Assembly (NCBI RefSeq): GCF_963678795.1 | Contig: NZ_OY787453.1 | Location: 868,001-932,000 of the forward strand | From: an uncultured Methanoregula sp. | Lineage (GTDB): Archaea; Halobacteriota; Methanomicrobia; Methanomicrobiales; Methanospirillaceae | Reading direction: 5' to 3' | Length of the DNA: 64,000 nt | Made by a program: the position numbers and the translations under genes | The notes under the pieces: generated by a model | Databases searched by the model: none | Seen by the model: only the letters and a program-made list of their open reading frames with translations | Told to the model about the DNA's origin: nothing | In this document: positions 41,287-50,113 of the stretch, piece by piece | Layout of the letters: every line of letters begins with the position of its first letter | How positions within the stretch are numbered: position 1 is the first letter of the stretch

Positions 41287-41571
41287 ATGGCTGCTGCTGT
41301 TCTTGATCTGGCTGTCCTTCTCTTTGAATATCTCAACGTGCTGGTTGCGTTCATCGCACTTGTTCTTGCCGCGAAATGGAATAAGACCGAGTTTTTCGCA
41401 GGCCTCTTCTTCCTGCTCATCTATACGGTCCTCGATGCCATCGAGCTCTCGCTCATCACCGTCTTTGACGTCTCCATGGTTAACGCGTCCCAGTTCGGGT
41501 TCATCCTCCTTGCCATCATCGCGTTCATCCTTGCCATGAGACCGGCAAGCCTGGTAAAGAAACCGGCCTGA
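41287..41571 (+). CDS. small three-helix membrane protein
   Basis: 94 residues with three hydrophobic helices (about 7-28, 36-58, 66-84) and very few charged residues outside NKTEFF and the C-terminal KKPA. Glu14 and Asp50/Glu53 lie inside or at the ends of helices. No recognised family. Single gene; nothing assigned in the 270 bases before the ABC transporter. Confidence 0.6.
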   Translation: MAAAVLDLAVLLFEYLNVLVAFIALVLAAKWNKTEFFAGLFFLLIYTVLDAIELSLITVFDVSMVNASQFGFILLAIIAFILAMRPASLVKKPA

Positions 41572-41842
41572 CAAAATCTCCTGCACAGGGGAATCCCTGC
41601 AGCCGGTGATGATGTTGTGCATCTGCCAGGAAACGCGCCCGGGTGTTGCCGGCTCCTCATTGATGGGAGGACCGGCTGCGCACCCTGGCCGTAAAACGGG
41701 GATTCATGGTTTTCATACGCGGCATCCCGCCACCGGGCTCCGGCCAGCCGGATCGTTCATTCATGCATGGAACCCGGGGTGCGCACATAAGGATAAATGG
41801 ATCCCTGCCGTACAGGAAGAATAACCATCCGGAGAATCGGTC

Positions 41843-42799
41843 ATGTACGCCATCGAGGTTCTCTCGCTCTCAAAACGCTTCGGGGATCTCCAGGCGCTCT
41901 CCCATGTTGATTTTTCCGTACATGAAGGGGAGACGTTCGGGTTCCTCGGCCCGAACGGTGCGGGTAAGACGACTACCATCCGCATCCTGACGGGAATTTC
42001 CCCGCCAACAGAAGGAACTGCGAGGATCTTCGGAAAAGATATCGTCAGGGAGACGATTGCGGCCCGGCGCCAGATCGGGATCGTTCACGAGACCTCCAAT
42101 ATCTATACCGATCTCACGGCATGGCAGAACCTGATCTTCACCGCGGAACTCTACCATGTCGGGAAAAAAGAACGCGAGAAGAAGGCAGTGGAACTCCTCG
42201 AACTCTTCGGGCTCCTGGAACGCAGGGACGATAAAACGAAAGGTTTTTCGAAAGGGATGAAGCGGCGGCTCACGCTCGCCATGGGCCTCATCAACAGTCC
42301 CCGCCTCCTGTTCCTTGACGAACCCACATCCGGTCTCGACGTGCAGAGCAACCTGATCATCCGGGACGTTATCCGGGACCTCAACGGCGAGGGTGTGACC
42401 GTCTTTCTCACTACCCATAACATCGAGGAGGCCAACCTTGCCTGCGACCGTGTCGCCATCATCAACCGCGGGCGCATCGCGGCCATTGATTCTCCCGAAC
42501 GGCTCAAGAAGACTATCCAGAGCGTCCAGTCGGTGGAGGTGGCATTCGATGCCCCGGTGCCGGTGCTTCCGGAGGACCTGGAACAGATTCCCCGGGTAAG
42601 CGAAGTGATCAAGCAGGGCGACAAGTTCCGGCTGATCACGGAAGATCCACCATCGGTGATCGACGGGGTCATGGCCTTTGCCGCGGCCCGCAGGGCACGG
42701 GTGATCAGCATCACCACGCTCGGGCCGAGCCTTGAAGACGTCTTTATCCGGCTCACCGGTCTCGATATCCGGACAAAGGGGGTGAAGACTGTTGACTGA
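41843..42799 (+). CDS. ABC transporter ATP-binding protein (ABC-2 exporter)
   Basis: 318 residues. ATPase with Walker A GPNGAGKTTT (about 38), signature FSKGMKRRLTLA, Walker B LLFLDEPTSGLD and the H-loop TTHNIEEA, followed by a C-terminal accessory domain typical of drug-resistance (DrrA/NatA-like) exporters. Energises the membrane subunit encoded next. GGAG lies eight bases before the ATG. Substrate not predictable. Confidence 0.93.
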   Translation: MYAIEVLSLSKRFGDLQALSHVDFSVHEGETFGFLGPNGAGKTTTIRILTGISPPTEGTARIFGKDIVRETIAARRQIGIVHETSNIYTDLTAWQNLIFTAELYHVGKKEREKKAVELLELFGLLERRDDKTKGFSKGMKRRLTLAMGLINSPRLLFLDEPTSGLDVQSNLIIRDVIRDLNGEGVTVFLTTHNIEEANLACDRVAIINRGRIAAIDSPERLKKTIQSVQSVEVAFDAPVPVLPEDLEQIPRVSEVIKQGDKFRLITEDPPSVIDGVMAFAAARRARVISITTLGPSLEDVFIRLTGLDIRTKGVKTVD

Positions 42800-43553
42800 T
42801 ACGGTCAGTACCTGCGGGCAGCTCTGCACGGAAATGAACGCAGCGTGGGCGATTGCAAAAAAGGATATCCTCATCTATTACCTCAAGCCCAACATCATCG
42901 TTTCGGGAGCGCTCTTCCCGCTCTTCATGTTCCTCGCGTTCGCCATTGGCCGGCCGGCAGAGCCGTCGGTAATGATCCCGGGACTCATCGCGATCACGAT
43001 CCTCTTCTCTGCCTCATCCATTGAACCGGTCTCGATCCCCATCGAGCGCAGGATGAAGACCTTCGATCGGCTCATCTCGGCCCCGATCTCCCTGCACACG
43101 GTGGTGCTTGGCGAGAGTTTGAGCGGTTTTCTCTATAGTATCGGGATTGCATTTGTCCCGCTCATTGCCGGGCTCGTACTCTTTGGCACGACCATCGTGA
43201 GTATCGGGCCGCTCGTGCTCGGTCTCGTCCTCACATCGTTCTGCTTTGCCACGATGGGAACGCTCTTCTCTGCATATCCGACCGAGAGCCCCGGGGACAT
43301 CATGTCCATGCTGAATCTCGTCCGACTGCCCCTGATCTTCGTTTCCGGCGTTTTCATCCCCGTCAGCCAGATCCCGGCTGCCGGGCAGTTCATCGTCTAC
43401 CTCTCGCCCCTGACGTATGGCAACGACCTGATCCAGGCTGCCTACTCGGGCACCACGCTCTTTCATCCTCTCGTTGATGTCGTAATGATCTGCATTTTTA
43501 TCCTGCTCTTCCAGTTCGTGGCTAACCGGCTGTATAAAAAATTCAATGACTGA
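42792..43553 (+). CDS. ABC-2 type permease
   Basis: 253 residues, six helices, the ABC-2 membrane protein partner of the preceding ATPase. Start is read as TTG 42792, inside the end of the ATPase gene, because GGGGGTGA lies 6-8 bases upstream; an in-frame ATG at 42834 (MNAAWAIAKKD) is the alternative and gives the more usual family N-terminus. Recognisable segments: IAKKDILIYYLKPNIIVSGA, LAPSIEPVSIPIERRMKT-like cytoplasmic loop and a LVRLPLIFVSGVFIPVSQIP helix. Confidence 0.88.
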   Translation: MTDTVSTCGQLCTEMNAAWAIAKKDILIYYLKPNIIVSGALFPLFMFLAFAIGRPAEPSVMIPGLIAITILFSASSIEPVSIPIERRMKTFDRLISAPISLHTVVLGESLSGFLYSIGIAFVPLIAGLVLFGTTIVSIGPLVLGLVLTSFCFATMGTLFSAYPTESPGDIMSMLNLVRLPLIFVSGVFIPVSQIPAAGQFIVYLSPLTYGNDLIQAAYSGTTLFHPLVDVVMICIFILLFQFVANRLYKKFND

Positions 43554-43576
43554 TCCTGCAAGATTGTGGATTATTT

Positions 43577-43841
43577 GGCTCTGTTAAAATTCTCTATTTC
43601 TTTTTATTCGCGTATTCTCTTCTAAATGTCAGGAGCGTGACCCCCACTCTCCCCCATAGGGGGAAGCAGCCCAATGGGAGCATCCCCTTGACCCCCTTCC
43701 TTCCGTTTTTTTGAGGTTTTATTCAACCATTTGAGTGATTATCATTCCCGGGGGATGCATCTGGCATGCGGGGGCGGAAGCATGATGTGCCGGAGCCCCG
43801 GGGAGCGACTGCTTGATTTTCTTAAGGATTTCAACAGAGCC
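43577..43841 (+). mobile_element. MITE-like repeat A, copy 2 (complete, with target duplication)
   Basis: 265 bases bounded by inverted termini GGCTCTGTT-AAAT and ATTTCAACAGAGCC. The 8 bases before it (43569-43576) and after it (43842-43849) are identical: GATTATTT, a clean target-site duplication. No coding capacity; internal GC-rich hairpin CCCCCATAGGGGG. The terminus resembles IS6-family ends (GG-CTGTTGCAAA), which also make 8-bp duplications, so it is likely moved by such a transposase in trans. Confidence 0.85.
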
Positions 43842-43872
43842 GATTATTTTTAAAAAAAGCAGGAAACAAAAA

Positions 43873-44316
43873 TCAGAATAATTTCCCCGGCTCCAAAATC
43901 ACCGGCTGCAGCCGGTACGTGAAGGCTTCCTGATACTGGGTATCGGCTGACAGGCTGAACGCTGCAACATCGTTATACCCCAGGTACCCGACCGGTGTGT
44001 CCGCTGAAGCAATCTCCCGGCCATTGGTGTCATAGAATGTCCCGCGGACCGCCAGGTTGTCCATGGGTTCCGTGCAGGTATTGCTGACATACCCCGTCAC
44101 GCGTATCTCAGAAAACGAACCCGTATTCGTACTGTGAGCTGAATCATTGACCCGGAAGAAGCAGTCCTGCACATCCGGGGAAGTCTCCTTCATCAGCCTG
44201 ATCTTCGGCAATACGATATCCGGGGATGCAGCCATGCATCCGGCAATGACTACTGCGCCGGCCAGCACCAGGATCACAAGAACCGTTCGCATGTTCACCG
44301 CACTGCTATTATTCAT
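43873..44316 (-). CDS. FxLYD-domain lipoprotein
   Basis: 147 residues. Signal with lipobox (VLVILVLAGAVVIAGC, Cys about 27), then a beta-sandwich FxLYD domain: FSEIRVTGYVSNTCTEPMDN, VRGTFYDTNGREIASADTP, LGYNDVAAFSL and a closing Y-R-L strand. Anchored outside the membrane. Role unknown. Met at 44292 is an alternative start. Located next to repeat A copy 2 and divergent from no other gene. Confidence 0.75.
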   Translation of the reverse strand: MNNSSAVNMRTVLVILVLAGAVVIAGCMAASPDIVLPKIRLMKETSPDVQDCFFRVNDSAHSTNTGSFSEIRVTGYVSNTCTEPMDNLAVRGTFYDTNGREIASADTPVGYLGYNDVAAFSLSADTQYQEAFTYRLQPVILEPGKLF

Positions 44317-44359
44317 CGTGTAGGCAGTACCTCCCCAAATCTTTTTCGCAGGGGTTCAC

Positions 44360-44441
44360 GTGGCCCTGTGGCGGGAAACCCTCACAAATACCCGTCTCTT
44401 TTCCGGTCACCCTCGTTCCGGTATGAACCCGTTCGGTTCAT
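44360..44441 (+). repeat. fragment of dispersed repeat B (right end)
   Basis: GGCCCTGTGGCGGGAAACCC followed by TTCCGGTATGAACCCGTTCGG and TTCATG aligns with the right end of repeat B at 23130-23213, with several differences. A degenerate, truncated copy. Confidence 0.45.
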
Positions 44442-44476
44442 GCATATTCCTGCCGGGTAAAAAAAGATGTATACCG

Positions 44477-46177
44477 TTACGCGGTCTCGACCTTGTCAGC
44501 CTCTTCAAGACCCAGCACTTTAATCGACTCTTCCCGCATCTTGAACTTCTGGATCTTGCCCGAGATCGTGATCGGGAAGTCATTGACGAACAGGACGTAC
44601 CGCGGGATCTTGTAGTGGGCGATCTTCCCCTTGCAGTAGTCTTTCACATCCTGCTCGGTCATCGTCTGGCCGGGCTTCATCTTCACCCATGCGCAGAGCT
44701 CCTCGCCGTACTTGATGTCCGGGACACCGACAACATACACATCGGAGATCTTCTCGTGATGGTGAAGGAACTCCTCGATCTCCCGGGGGTAGATGTTCTC
44801 CCCGCCCCGGATGACCATGTCCTTGAGCCGGCCAACGATCTTGAAGTAGCCTTCCTCGTCCATGGTGCCGAGGTCGCCCGTGTGGTTCCAGTGGTCTTTG
44901 TCAAGGGTGGCATGAGTGGCCGAGGGATTGTTGTAATAACACTTCATCACGCAGTAACCCCGGGCACAGATCTCACCGATATCACCATTGGGTACGATCT
45001 TGCCGGTGTTCGGGTCAATGATCTTGAGCTCGGTGTGCGGGAAGGCCCGGCCGATGGTCGTGACCCGGCGCTCAACAGGGTCTTTCGTCGTCGTCATCGT
45101 GACACCGGGGCTTGTCTCGGTCTGGCCGTACACGATCACGATCTCGCTCATGTGCATCTGCGTGTTGACCTGCTTCATCACTTCAATCGGGCAGGGAGAG
45201 CCGGCCATGATGCCGGTCCGCAGGGAGCGGAGGTCATACTTTGAAAAGTTCGGGTGGGCGAGCTCGGCAATGAACATGGTCGGGACGCCATGAAGTGCCG
45301 TGCAGTGCTCTTTCTCAACGGTCTTTAAGACTTCTTCGGCATCGAAGGCGGGTGCCGGGAGGACCATCGTTGATCCGTGAGTGACGCAGGCAAGGTTACT
45401 GAGGACCATGCCGAAACAATGATAGAAGGGAACAGGGATGCAGAGCCGGTCTTTCTCGGAAAAACTCATGCCTTCGCCGATGATGAAGCCGTTGTTGAGG
45501 ACATTGTGGTGGGTCAGGACAACACCCTTCGGGAACCCCGTGGTACCGCTCGTGTACTGGATATTGATGGGGTCATCGAAAGAGAGCCCCTCTCCCCGCT
45601 CGACGAGCTCATCAACAGAGATCTCGTCCGCCTTTTTCAAAAAATCCTCCCAGGTGTACATCCCGTTGTACGGGATATCGCCAAGGAAGATCGCGTTTTT
45701 TAAGAAGGGGAACTTCTCGCACGAGATCCTGCCGGGCTTTGCCTCGTAGGCCTCGGGGCAGGCCTCGTAGAACATACCCATGTAGTCCGAGGTTTTGAAC
45801 CGGCCCTGGATGATCAGGGTCTGGATCTCGGACTGCTTGAGCACGTACTCGAGCTCGTACGTGCGGTACGCGGGGTTGATGTTCACCATGATGGCGCCGA
45901 TCTTGGAGGTGGCGAACTGGACCACTACCCATTCGGCATAGTTCATGGCCCAGATGCCTACGCGGTTGCCCTTCTCTACGCCAAGGCCCATCAGGGCCCG
46001 GGCAACCATGTCTACCTGCGCGAGAAACTCCCGGTAGGTCCACCGGATGTCCTGGTGCATGGATACGACCGCATCGGTGTCCGGGTATTTCGCTGCTATA
46101 CTGTTGACCATCTCGCCGATGGTCATACCCAGCAGGGGCACTGCTGATGTTCCGCACGTGTAACTGCCCTCAACCAT
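44477..46177 (-). CDS. AMP-dependent acyl-CoA synthetase
   Basis: 566 residues from ATG 46177 (MVEGSYTCGTSAVPL). Activates a carboxylic acid, probably fatty or short acyl, to its CoA thioester through an acyl-adenylate. Motifs: YTSGTTGFPKGVVLTH (ATP), YGQTETSPG (A5), YFKIVGRLKDMVIRGGENIY (hinge) and catalytic Lys in SGKIQKFKMRE. The start is chosen because a TATA-like CATATATTATCC lies about 26 bases before it with no ribosome site, which fits a leaderless mRNA; the longer frame to 46237 would begin upstream of that promoter. In a hydrogenotroph the role is probably assimilation or salvage. Confidence 0.88.
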   Translation of the reverse strand: MVEGSYTCGTSAVPLLGMTIGEMVNSIAAKYPDTDAVVSMHQDIRWTYREFLAQVDMVARALMGLGVEKGNRVGIWAMNYAEWVVVQFATSKIGAIMVNINPAYRTYELEYVLKQSEIQTLIIQGRFKTSDYMGMFYEACPEAYEAKPGRISCEKFPFLKNAIFLGDIPYNGMYTWEDFLKKADEISVDELVERGEGLSFDDPINIQYTSGTTGFPKGVVLTHHNVLNNGFIIGEGMSFSEKDRLCIPVPFYHCFGMVLSNLACVTHGSTMVLPAPAFDAEEVLKTVEKEHCTALHGVPTMFIAELAHPNFSKYDLRSLRTGIMAGSPCPIEVMKQVNTQMHMSEIVIVYGQTETSPGVTMTTTKDPVERRVTTIGRAFPHTELKIIDPNTGKIVPNGDIGEICARGYCVMKCYYNNPSATHATLDKDHWNHTGDLGTMDEEGYFKIVGRLKDMVIRGGENIYPREIEEFLHHHEKISDVYVVGVPDIKYGEELCAWVKMKPGQTMTEQDVKDYCKGKIAHYKIPRYVLFVNDFPITISGKIQKFKMREESIKVLGLEEADKVETA

Positions 46178-46197
46178 TGGTAAATGTTGGGGTACCG

Positions 46198-46206
46198 GAT
46201 AATATA
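46198..46206 (-). promoter_or_regulatory. TATA box for acyl-CoA synthetase, leaderless-type spacing
   Basis: TATATATTA on the minus strand is centred about 26 bases upstream of ATG 46177. Transcription would start at or next to the start codon, consistent with the lack of a ribosome binding site. Confidence 0.5.
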
Positions 46207-46415
46207 TGGATGATGATTTTGTATCTCCGTGGTGCACTCCGTCGCATGCCGCGGGTTATCGTCCGGATATGCCCGGGCAGGTTCCCGTTATTATTAAGCG
46301 GAACGCGAGACCCGGGAGCAGCCCCCGGCCCCCGAGCGGCAAACAACAAAACTCTTAAGTTTATACACTGCGATTGTATTGAGTCAGCAGGGGAGATGCC
46401 CCGGTACTGGCGCAA

Positions 46416-46582
46416 GGGGTTGTGGCCTAGCCCGGAATGGCGACGGGCTCCAGCGGTCTTTGCGTTCTCGTGCTCGCAGATGATGAACAATGGGTCTGCT
46501 GAATTCAAGATGATGACCCGTTGGAGCACTGATGCATGTCGGAGAGACCCGTCGATCGTGAGTTCAAATCTCACCAACCCCA
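46416..46582 (+). tRNA. tRNA-Trp (CCA) with 93-base intron
   Basis: Exons 46416-46453 and 46547-46582. Acceptor GGGGTTG pairs with CAACCCC at 46575-46581, discriminator A. D arm GCC/GGC, anticodon stem ACGGG/CCCGT with loop CTCCAGA formed after splicing between positions 37 and 38; anticodon CCA. T arm GTGAG-TTCAAAT-CTCAC. The intron (46454-46546) is at the classic archaeal site and carries a box C/D guide. A TATA-like AAGTTTATACACTG lies about 60 bases upstream of the mature end. Confidence 0.95.
46480..46532 (+). ncRNA. box C/D 2'-O-methylation guide RNA in the tRNA-Trp intron
   Basis: Box C ATGATGA (46480-46486), D' CTGA (46499-46502), C' ATGATGA (46510-46516) and D CTGA (46529-46532). 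The guide before D (TTGGAGCA) pairs with the anticodon loop so that the fifth base from the box faces C34; the guide before D' (GGGTCTG) pairs with CAGACCC so that its fifth base faces position 39. These are the known targets of the euryarchaeal intron guide, which methylates its own host tRNA before splicing. Here residue 39 is C rather than U. Confidence 0.9.
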
Positions 46583-46679
46583 CGTTTTCTGAACGATTCC
46601 TCTGTTCTTTGCCATTGCGGATCTTTTTAATATGGGTTTGGCTTTTCTCGTTTCACGTTCAAGAGAGACCTGGTGAGAC

Positions 46680-47069
46680 ATGACGAGCGAGCGCTATAAA
46701 CGCGGATGGGATACGTTAGAGGAAATTGATGGTGATGCCGGTGAGGCAGTGATTGCCAGCCTCAGGGACATTGCCCCGGATCTTGGAAAATATATCATCG
46801 AGTTCCCGTACGGGGATGTCTACAGCCGCCCTGATCTGGACCTCCGTTCGCGGCAGATTGCGGTTGTTGCTGCGCTCACGGCGCTGGGCAATGCCGCTCC
46901 CCAGTTGAAGGTCCATATTCATGCAGCCCTCAATGTCGGGGTAACCCGTAAAGAAGTTGTCGGGATTATCATAACGATGGCCGTGTACGCAGGGTTCCCG
47001 GCGGCACTCAACGGGATGGCTGCGGCAAAAGAGGTATTTGCCGAGCGGGATCGCGACGGGAAATCCTGA
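46680..47069 (+). CDS. carboxymuconolactone decarboxylase family protein
   Basis: 129 residues, all-helical CMD/AhpD-like fold: RSRQIAVVAALTALGNAAPQLKVHIHAALNVGVTRKEVVGII and a conserved C-terminal helix. The CxxC of AhpD peroxidases is missing, so an alkylhydroperoxidase role is unlikely; the central VHIHAALNVG fits gamma-carboxymuconolactone decarboxylase-like proteins, whose function in methanogens is not known. A GGTGA site precedes the ATG. Related to, but not neighbouring, the protein at 51298-51639. Confidence 0.82.
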   Translation: MTSERYKRGWDTLEEIDGDAGEAVIASLRDIAPDLGKYIIEFPYGDVYSRPDLDLRSRQIAVVAALTALGNAAPQLKVHIHAALNVGVTRKEVVGIIITMAVYAGFPAALNGMAAAKEVFAERDRDGKS

Positions 47070-47221
47070 TCCCTTTTATCACCATTCTGTTCTTTTTTCC
47101 CCCTTCGATCCCGGCAAGAGGTGTGGTCAGGCACCCGGGCACCGTGACAGGCCCGGCCGGGTTCAGGTTCATCATGACCGCACCCGAATTTTTATAGGTA
47201 CCGGCACGCAATCTCTCATTC

Positions 47222-48013
47222 ATGCCAGCTGAACTGCATCTCGTTGACGCTTTCACGAGCTCCCCGTTCCGCGGGAACGTTGCCGGCGTCTGTATACCTG
47301 ACGGGCCTCCCGACGCGGAGTGGATGCAGAAGGTGGCCGCCGAGCTTAAGCATTCGGAGACCGCATTTCTGCTCCCGGCAAAAGAGAACTGGAACCTGCG
47401 GTGGTTCACTCCAGCACAGGAAGTTGAGCTCTGCGGCCATGCCACGCTCGCCGCCGCGTTCGTGCTCTGGACAACCGGCCGGGTTCCACGGGACAAGGCG
47501 ATCGCGTTTGAGACCTTATCGGGTACGCTCACCGTCCGGCAGAGCGGGGACTGGATCAGCATGGACTTCCCCGCGGAACCGGCAACCGCTTCCGGGCCGG
47601 TACCGGGTCTTGGCCGGGCGCTCGGGATCGATCCGTTGTATGTTGCACGGAACCGGTTCGATATTCTCGCGGAGCTCCCTTCGGCGGATGATGTCTGCTC
47701 CCTTGAACCCGACCTGAATGCCCTTGCCGCCATCCCCGCCCGGGGGATCATCGTCACGGCAGCCTCAGATCTCCCGCATTTCGATTTCGTTTCCCGGTTC
47801 TTCGCACCCGCAGTCGGGGTCACGGAAGATCCGGTTACCGGCTCGGCCCACTGCTGTCTCGGGCCGTACTGGGGAGAAAAACTTAAAAAAACAGACCTTG
47901 ACGGGTTCCAGTGCTCGGCCCGGGGCGGGACCGTGAAGATCACCCTGCAGGGCGACCGGGTCATCCTTGGAGGCCATGCCGTCCACATATCATCCGGCCG
48001 GCTGCTTGTCTGA
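47222..48013 (+). CDS. PhzF-family isomerase
   Basis: 263 residues of the PhzF/diaminopimelate-epimerase-like fold. Features: VDAFTSSPFRGNVAGVCI, the catalytic Glu in KHSETAFLLP (about residue 46), ELCGHATLAAAFVLW and GVTEDPVTGSAHCCLG. No known archaeal substrate; in other organisms members isomerise trans-2,3-dihydro-3-hydroxyanthranilate or related compounds. TTTTTATAGG lies about 28 bases before the ATG, so a leaderless mRNA is likely. Phenazine genes are absent, so a different pathway must be meant. Confidence 0.88.
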   Translation: MPAELHLVDAFTSSPFRGNVAGVCIPDGPPDAEWMQKVAAELKHSETAFLLPAKENWNLRWFTPAQEVELCGHATLAAAFVLWTTGRVPRDKAIAFETLSGTLTVRQSGDWISMDFPAEPATASGPVPGLGRALGIDPLYVARNRFDILAELPSADDVCSLEPDLNALAAIPARGIIVTAASDLPHFDFVSRFFAPAVGVTEDPVTGSAHCCLGPYWGEKLKKTDLDGFQCSARGGTVKITLQGDRVILGGHAVHISSGRLLV

Positions 48014-48236
48014 CCGGTCTGCAGCCTGACAACGTAAAAAGAACCGTCAGTCTTTCTCGCATGAAAATTATTTTTTCGAAATTACTACATTGCTGAATGT
48101 GATAAAAAAACAGGTTATATCGTTCCCGGGGTGATTCCTGAAGAGAAGTCCCGGGGGCGTCCGCACACGTTTCTTTTTTATGATATTTCCGCTTCTGTCA
48201 ATAAAAAAAAGGTATCCGGATGGGACTATACCCGTT

Positions 48237-48833
48237 TTATTCTCCTGATTTTATCTTCGATATCTCCTGCAATGCCCTCTGTTTATGGACGTATCCCGGA
48301 TACCACACGGTAAAGACGATGGCGGTTACCATGAAGACCCATTTCAGGTTGTCCCAGAATTCAAGGCCAAGGTCAGGCCGTATCATAAGGAAGGCATCCA
48401 CCGCAAAGCCCAGAGTAAATGCAATTCCCCAGACCGCGGTGATGATATAATTTACATGCATGAATGGCGCGCTTTTCACCCGCTCGGGTTCCACGCCCTC
48501 CCGGGAATACTGGAGGGTAAAGGGGAACCGGAACAGAATCGTTGCCCAGCAGACGATCATAAGGGTCAGCATTGAGAGTACCGCAATATAGTTCGCGAGC
48601 CAGTAGAGTTTTAGTCCGATGATCAGGATGAAGAACACCACGAGGAACACGATCGTGACAATGGAAAGGATGTAACCCTTGAGAAGTTGCTTGTAACTTG
48701 TCACGAGAGTGAGTATAATACCCGCAATAAAGGCAAGGGTCAGACACATCAGGGGATTTCCCAGGGGGGCAGCAACAACAAGGCTGAACGCGATCCATGG
48801 CACGAATGCGGTAAGAAGCGATACTATGTTCAT
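48237..48833 (-). CDS. six-helix membrane protein of unknown function
   Basis: 198 residues with about six or seven helices (VSLLTAFVPWIAFSLVVAAP, LAFIAGIILTLVTSY, SIVTIVFLVVFFILIIGL, and three more). Charged cytoplasmic loops include YSREGVEPERVKSAPFMH. A C-terminal KQRALQEISKIKSGE tail is basic. No recognised motif. Promoter region likely at 48834-48900. Confidence 0.6.
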   Translation of the reverse strand: MNIVSLLTAFVPWIAFSLVVAAPLGNPLMCLTLAFIAGIILTLVTSYKQLLKGYILSIVTIVFLVVFFILIIGLKLYWLANYIAVLSMLTLMIVCWATILFRFPFTLQYSREGVEPERVKSAPFMHVNYIITAVWGIAFTLGFAVDAFLMIRPDLGLEFWDNLKWVFMVTAIVFTVWYPGYVHKQRALQEISKIKSGE

Positions 48834-48999
48834 TATGCTAGGAAAAAGGATTCACGGGGGGATAACCCTTTTGAGAATAGCGAAAATCCCCCACTTTTTA
48901 ATCCGGACCAATAGAGCATGTTGATACTTGTAAAAAGTATCAGAATCTATCAGGCACTCTGTGTTACTTCCCCCAATTTTCCTTTTTTGAAAGCTACCG

Positions 49000-49947
49000 C
49001 TAGACCGTATGATTTTTTTGAACAGTTACGAGATTAAAGAGATTGTATGAGAAACAGGCGAAGAGATTTTTAGCATGGACCCGGAGGTGTGTAGTCACCA
49101 TCACATGCCCAGCATGAAACACCCGTTTGATCACTGCAAACGGTCGTTCAACGAGAGACCGTGTTCTGCTGATCGCCCGGTTTCTGCGTTTGTCTTTCGT
49201 TGAGATCGGTTTACCACGAACCGATCGTTTCATTGTTTTGTCGATGGAGGCGAAAGGGACGGTTCCGAAATATCCTTTGTCCCGGTATACCGTTTCACCT
49301 TTTTGCGAGAGATCAATCTGGTTGTCATGAAGTGATGCAGTTGATGTATCGAATCTTCGGACAAACTGGTATTCTTTGTCGATGAGTGAATGGAGTTTGT
49401 ATCCAAATTCTGATTTGTTACCTTTCCTGGCCCAGGTTCCATCCCGGCTTCGTCGGGTTTTTGCAACATCTCCCCGGGGCTTATCTGCCTTGGCGTGGCC
49501 GGGATCGGATGTGATGAACGATGCATCCTGAATGGTACCTCGTTTTATCGAATAGCCTTGTTCGTCCAATTGTCGCTGGAGTTCATCCCAGATGAGATGG
49601 ATCTTTCCGTGGTTCGTCAGGTTTTCCCGGAATAACCATACCGTCGATCGATCGGGGATTTTCTCCGGATACCCGAGAAAATGTCGAAACGATAACCGGT
49701 CTATGGCAAGGAGTTCTACCTCATAATCTGATAAGCCATGCCAGCCGGCAAGAACGAGCATCTTGATCATGAGGATCTCATCGTTATGGGGTCGGCCTCC
49801 GATCTCTTTGTTATCCCGATACATATCGTTGAGGATCGGACGAAATTTCTCCCAATCGATTATGTCCCGGATCTCTCCTAACTTGTTCCCCAGTCCGGCG
49901 ATCTTGGTATATTCCTGATGCAGAAAATAATCCCCAAACCCGCTCAT
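49000..49947 (-). mobile_element. IS5-type transposase gene
   Basis: 315 residues, apparently intact. DDE catalytic residues fit Asp in TIQDASFITSD (about 141), Asp in VYRDKGYFG (about 222) and Glu in RSLVERPFAVIKR (about 267); the N-terminal DUF772 domain is present (GGRPHNDEILMIKMLVLAG). A neat hairpin GATACTT-N5-AAGTATC is at 48923-48941 left of the gene; on the right, AAAAACC/GGGTTTTT repeats at about 49973-49993. I could not define matching inverted termini or a target duplication, so element ends are not given. Unlikely to mobilise repeat A, whose 8-bp duplications point to another family. Confidence 0.85.
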
Positions 49948-50113
49948 ATTTTTTTATCAGATGTACTAAGATAAAAACCTAAGCCGGGTTTTTAGCTGTA
50001 CTCTTTTGTTTTTTTACGTCGGCCCCCGGTTCAGCGGGAATCACCGGTACCTGCCGGTCACGGGGGATCAGCAGGCATTTCCTCCCCGGGCCCGGTTTTC
50101 CCCTGTTCTGTTT

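Noticed and set aside
48923..48941. GATACTT hairpin as the left terminus of the IS5-type element
   Set aside because: No corresponding sequence found right of the transposase; more likely a local hairpin or terminator.
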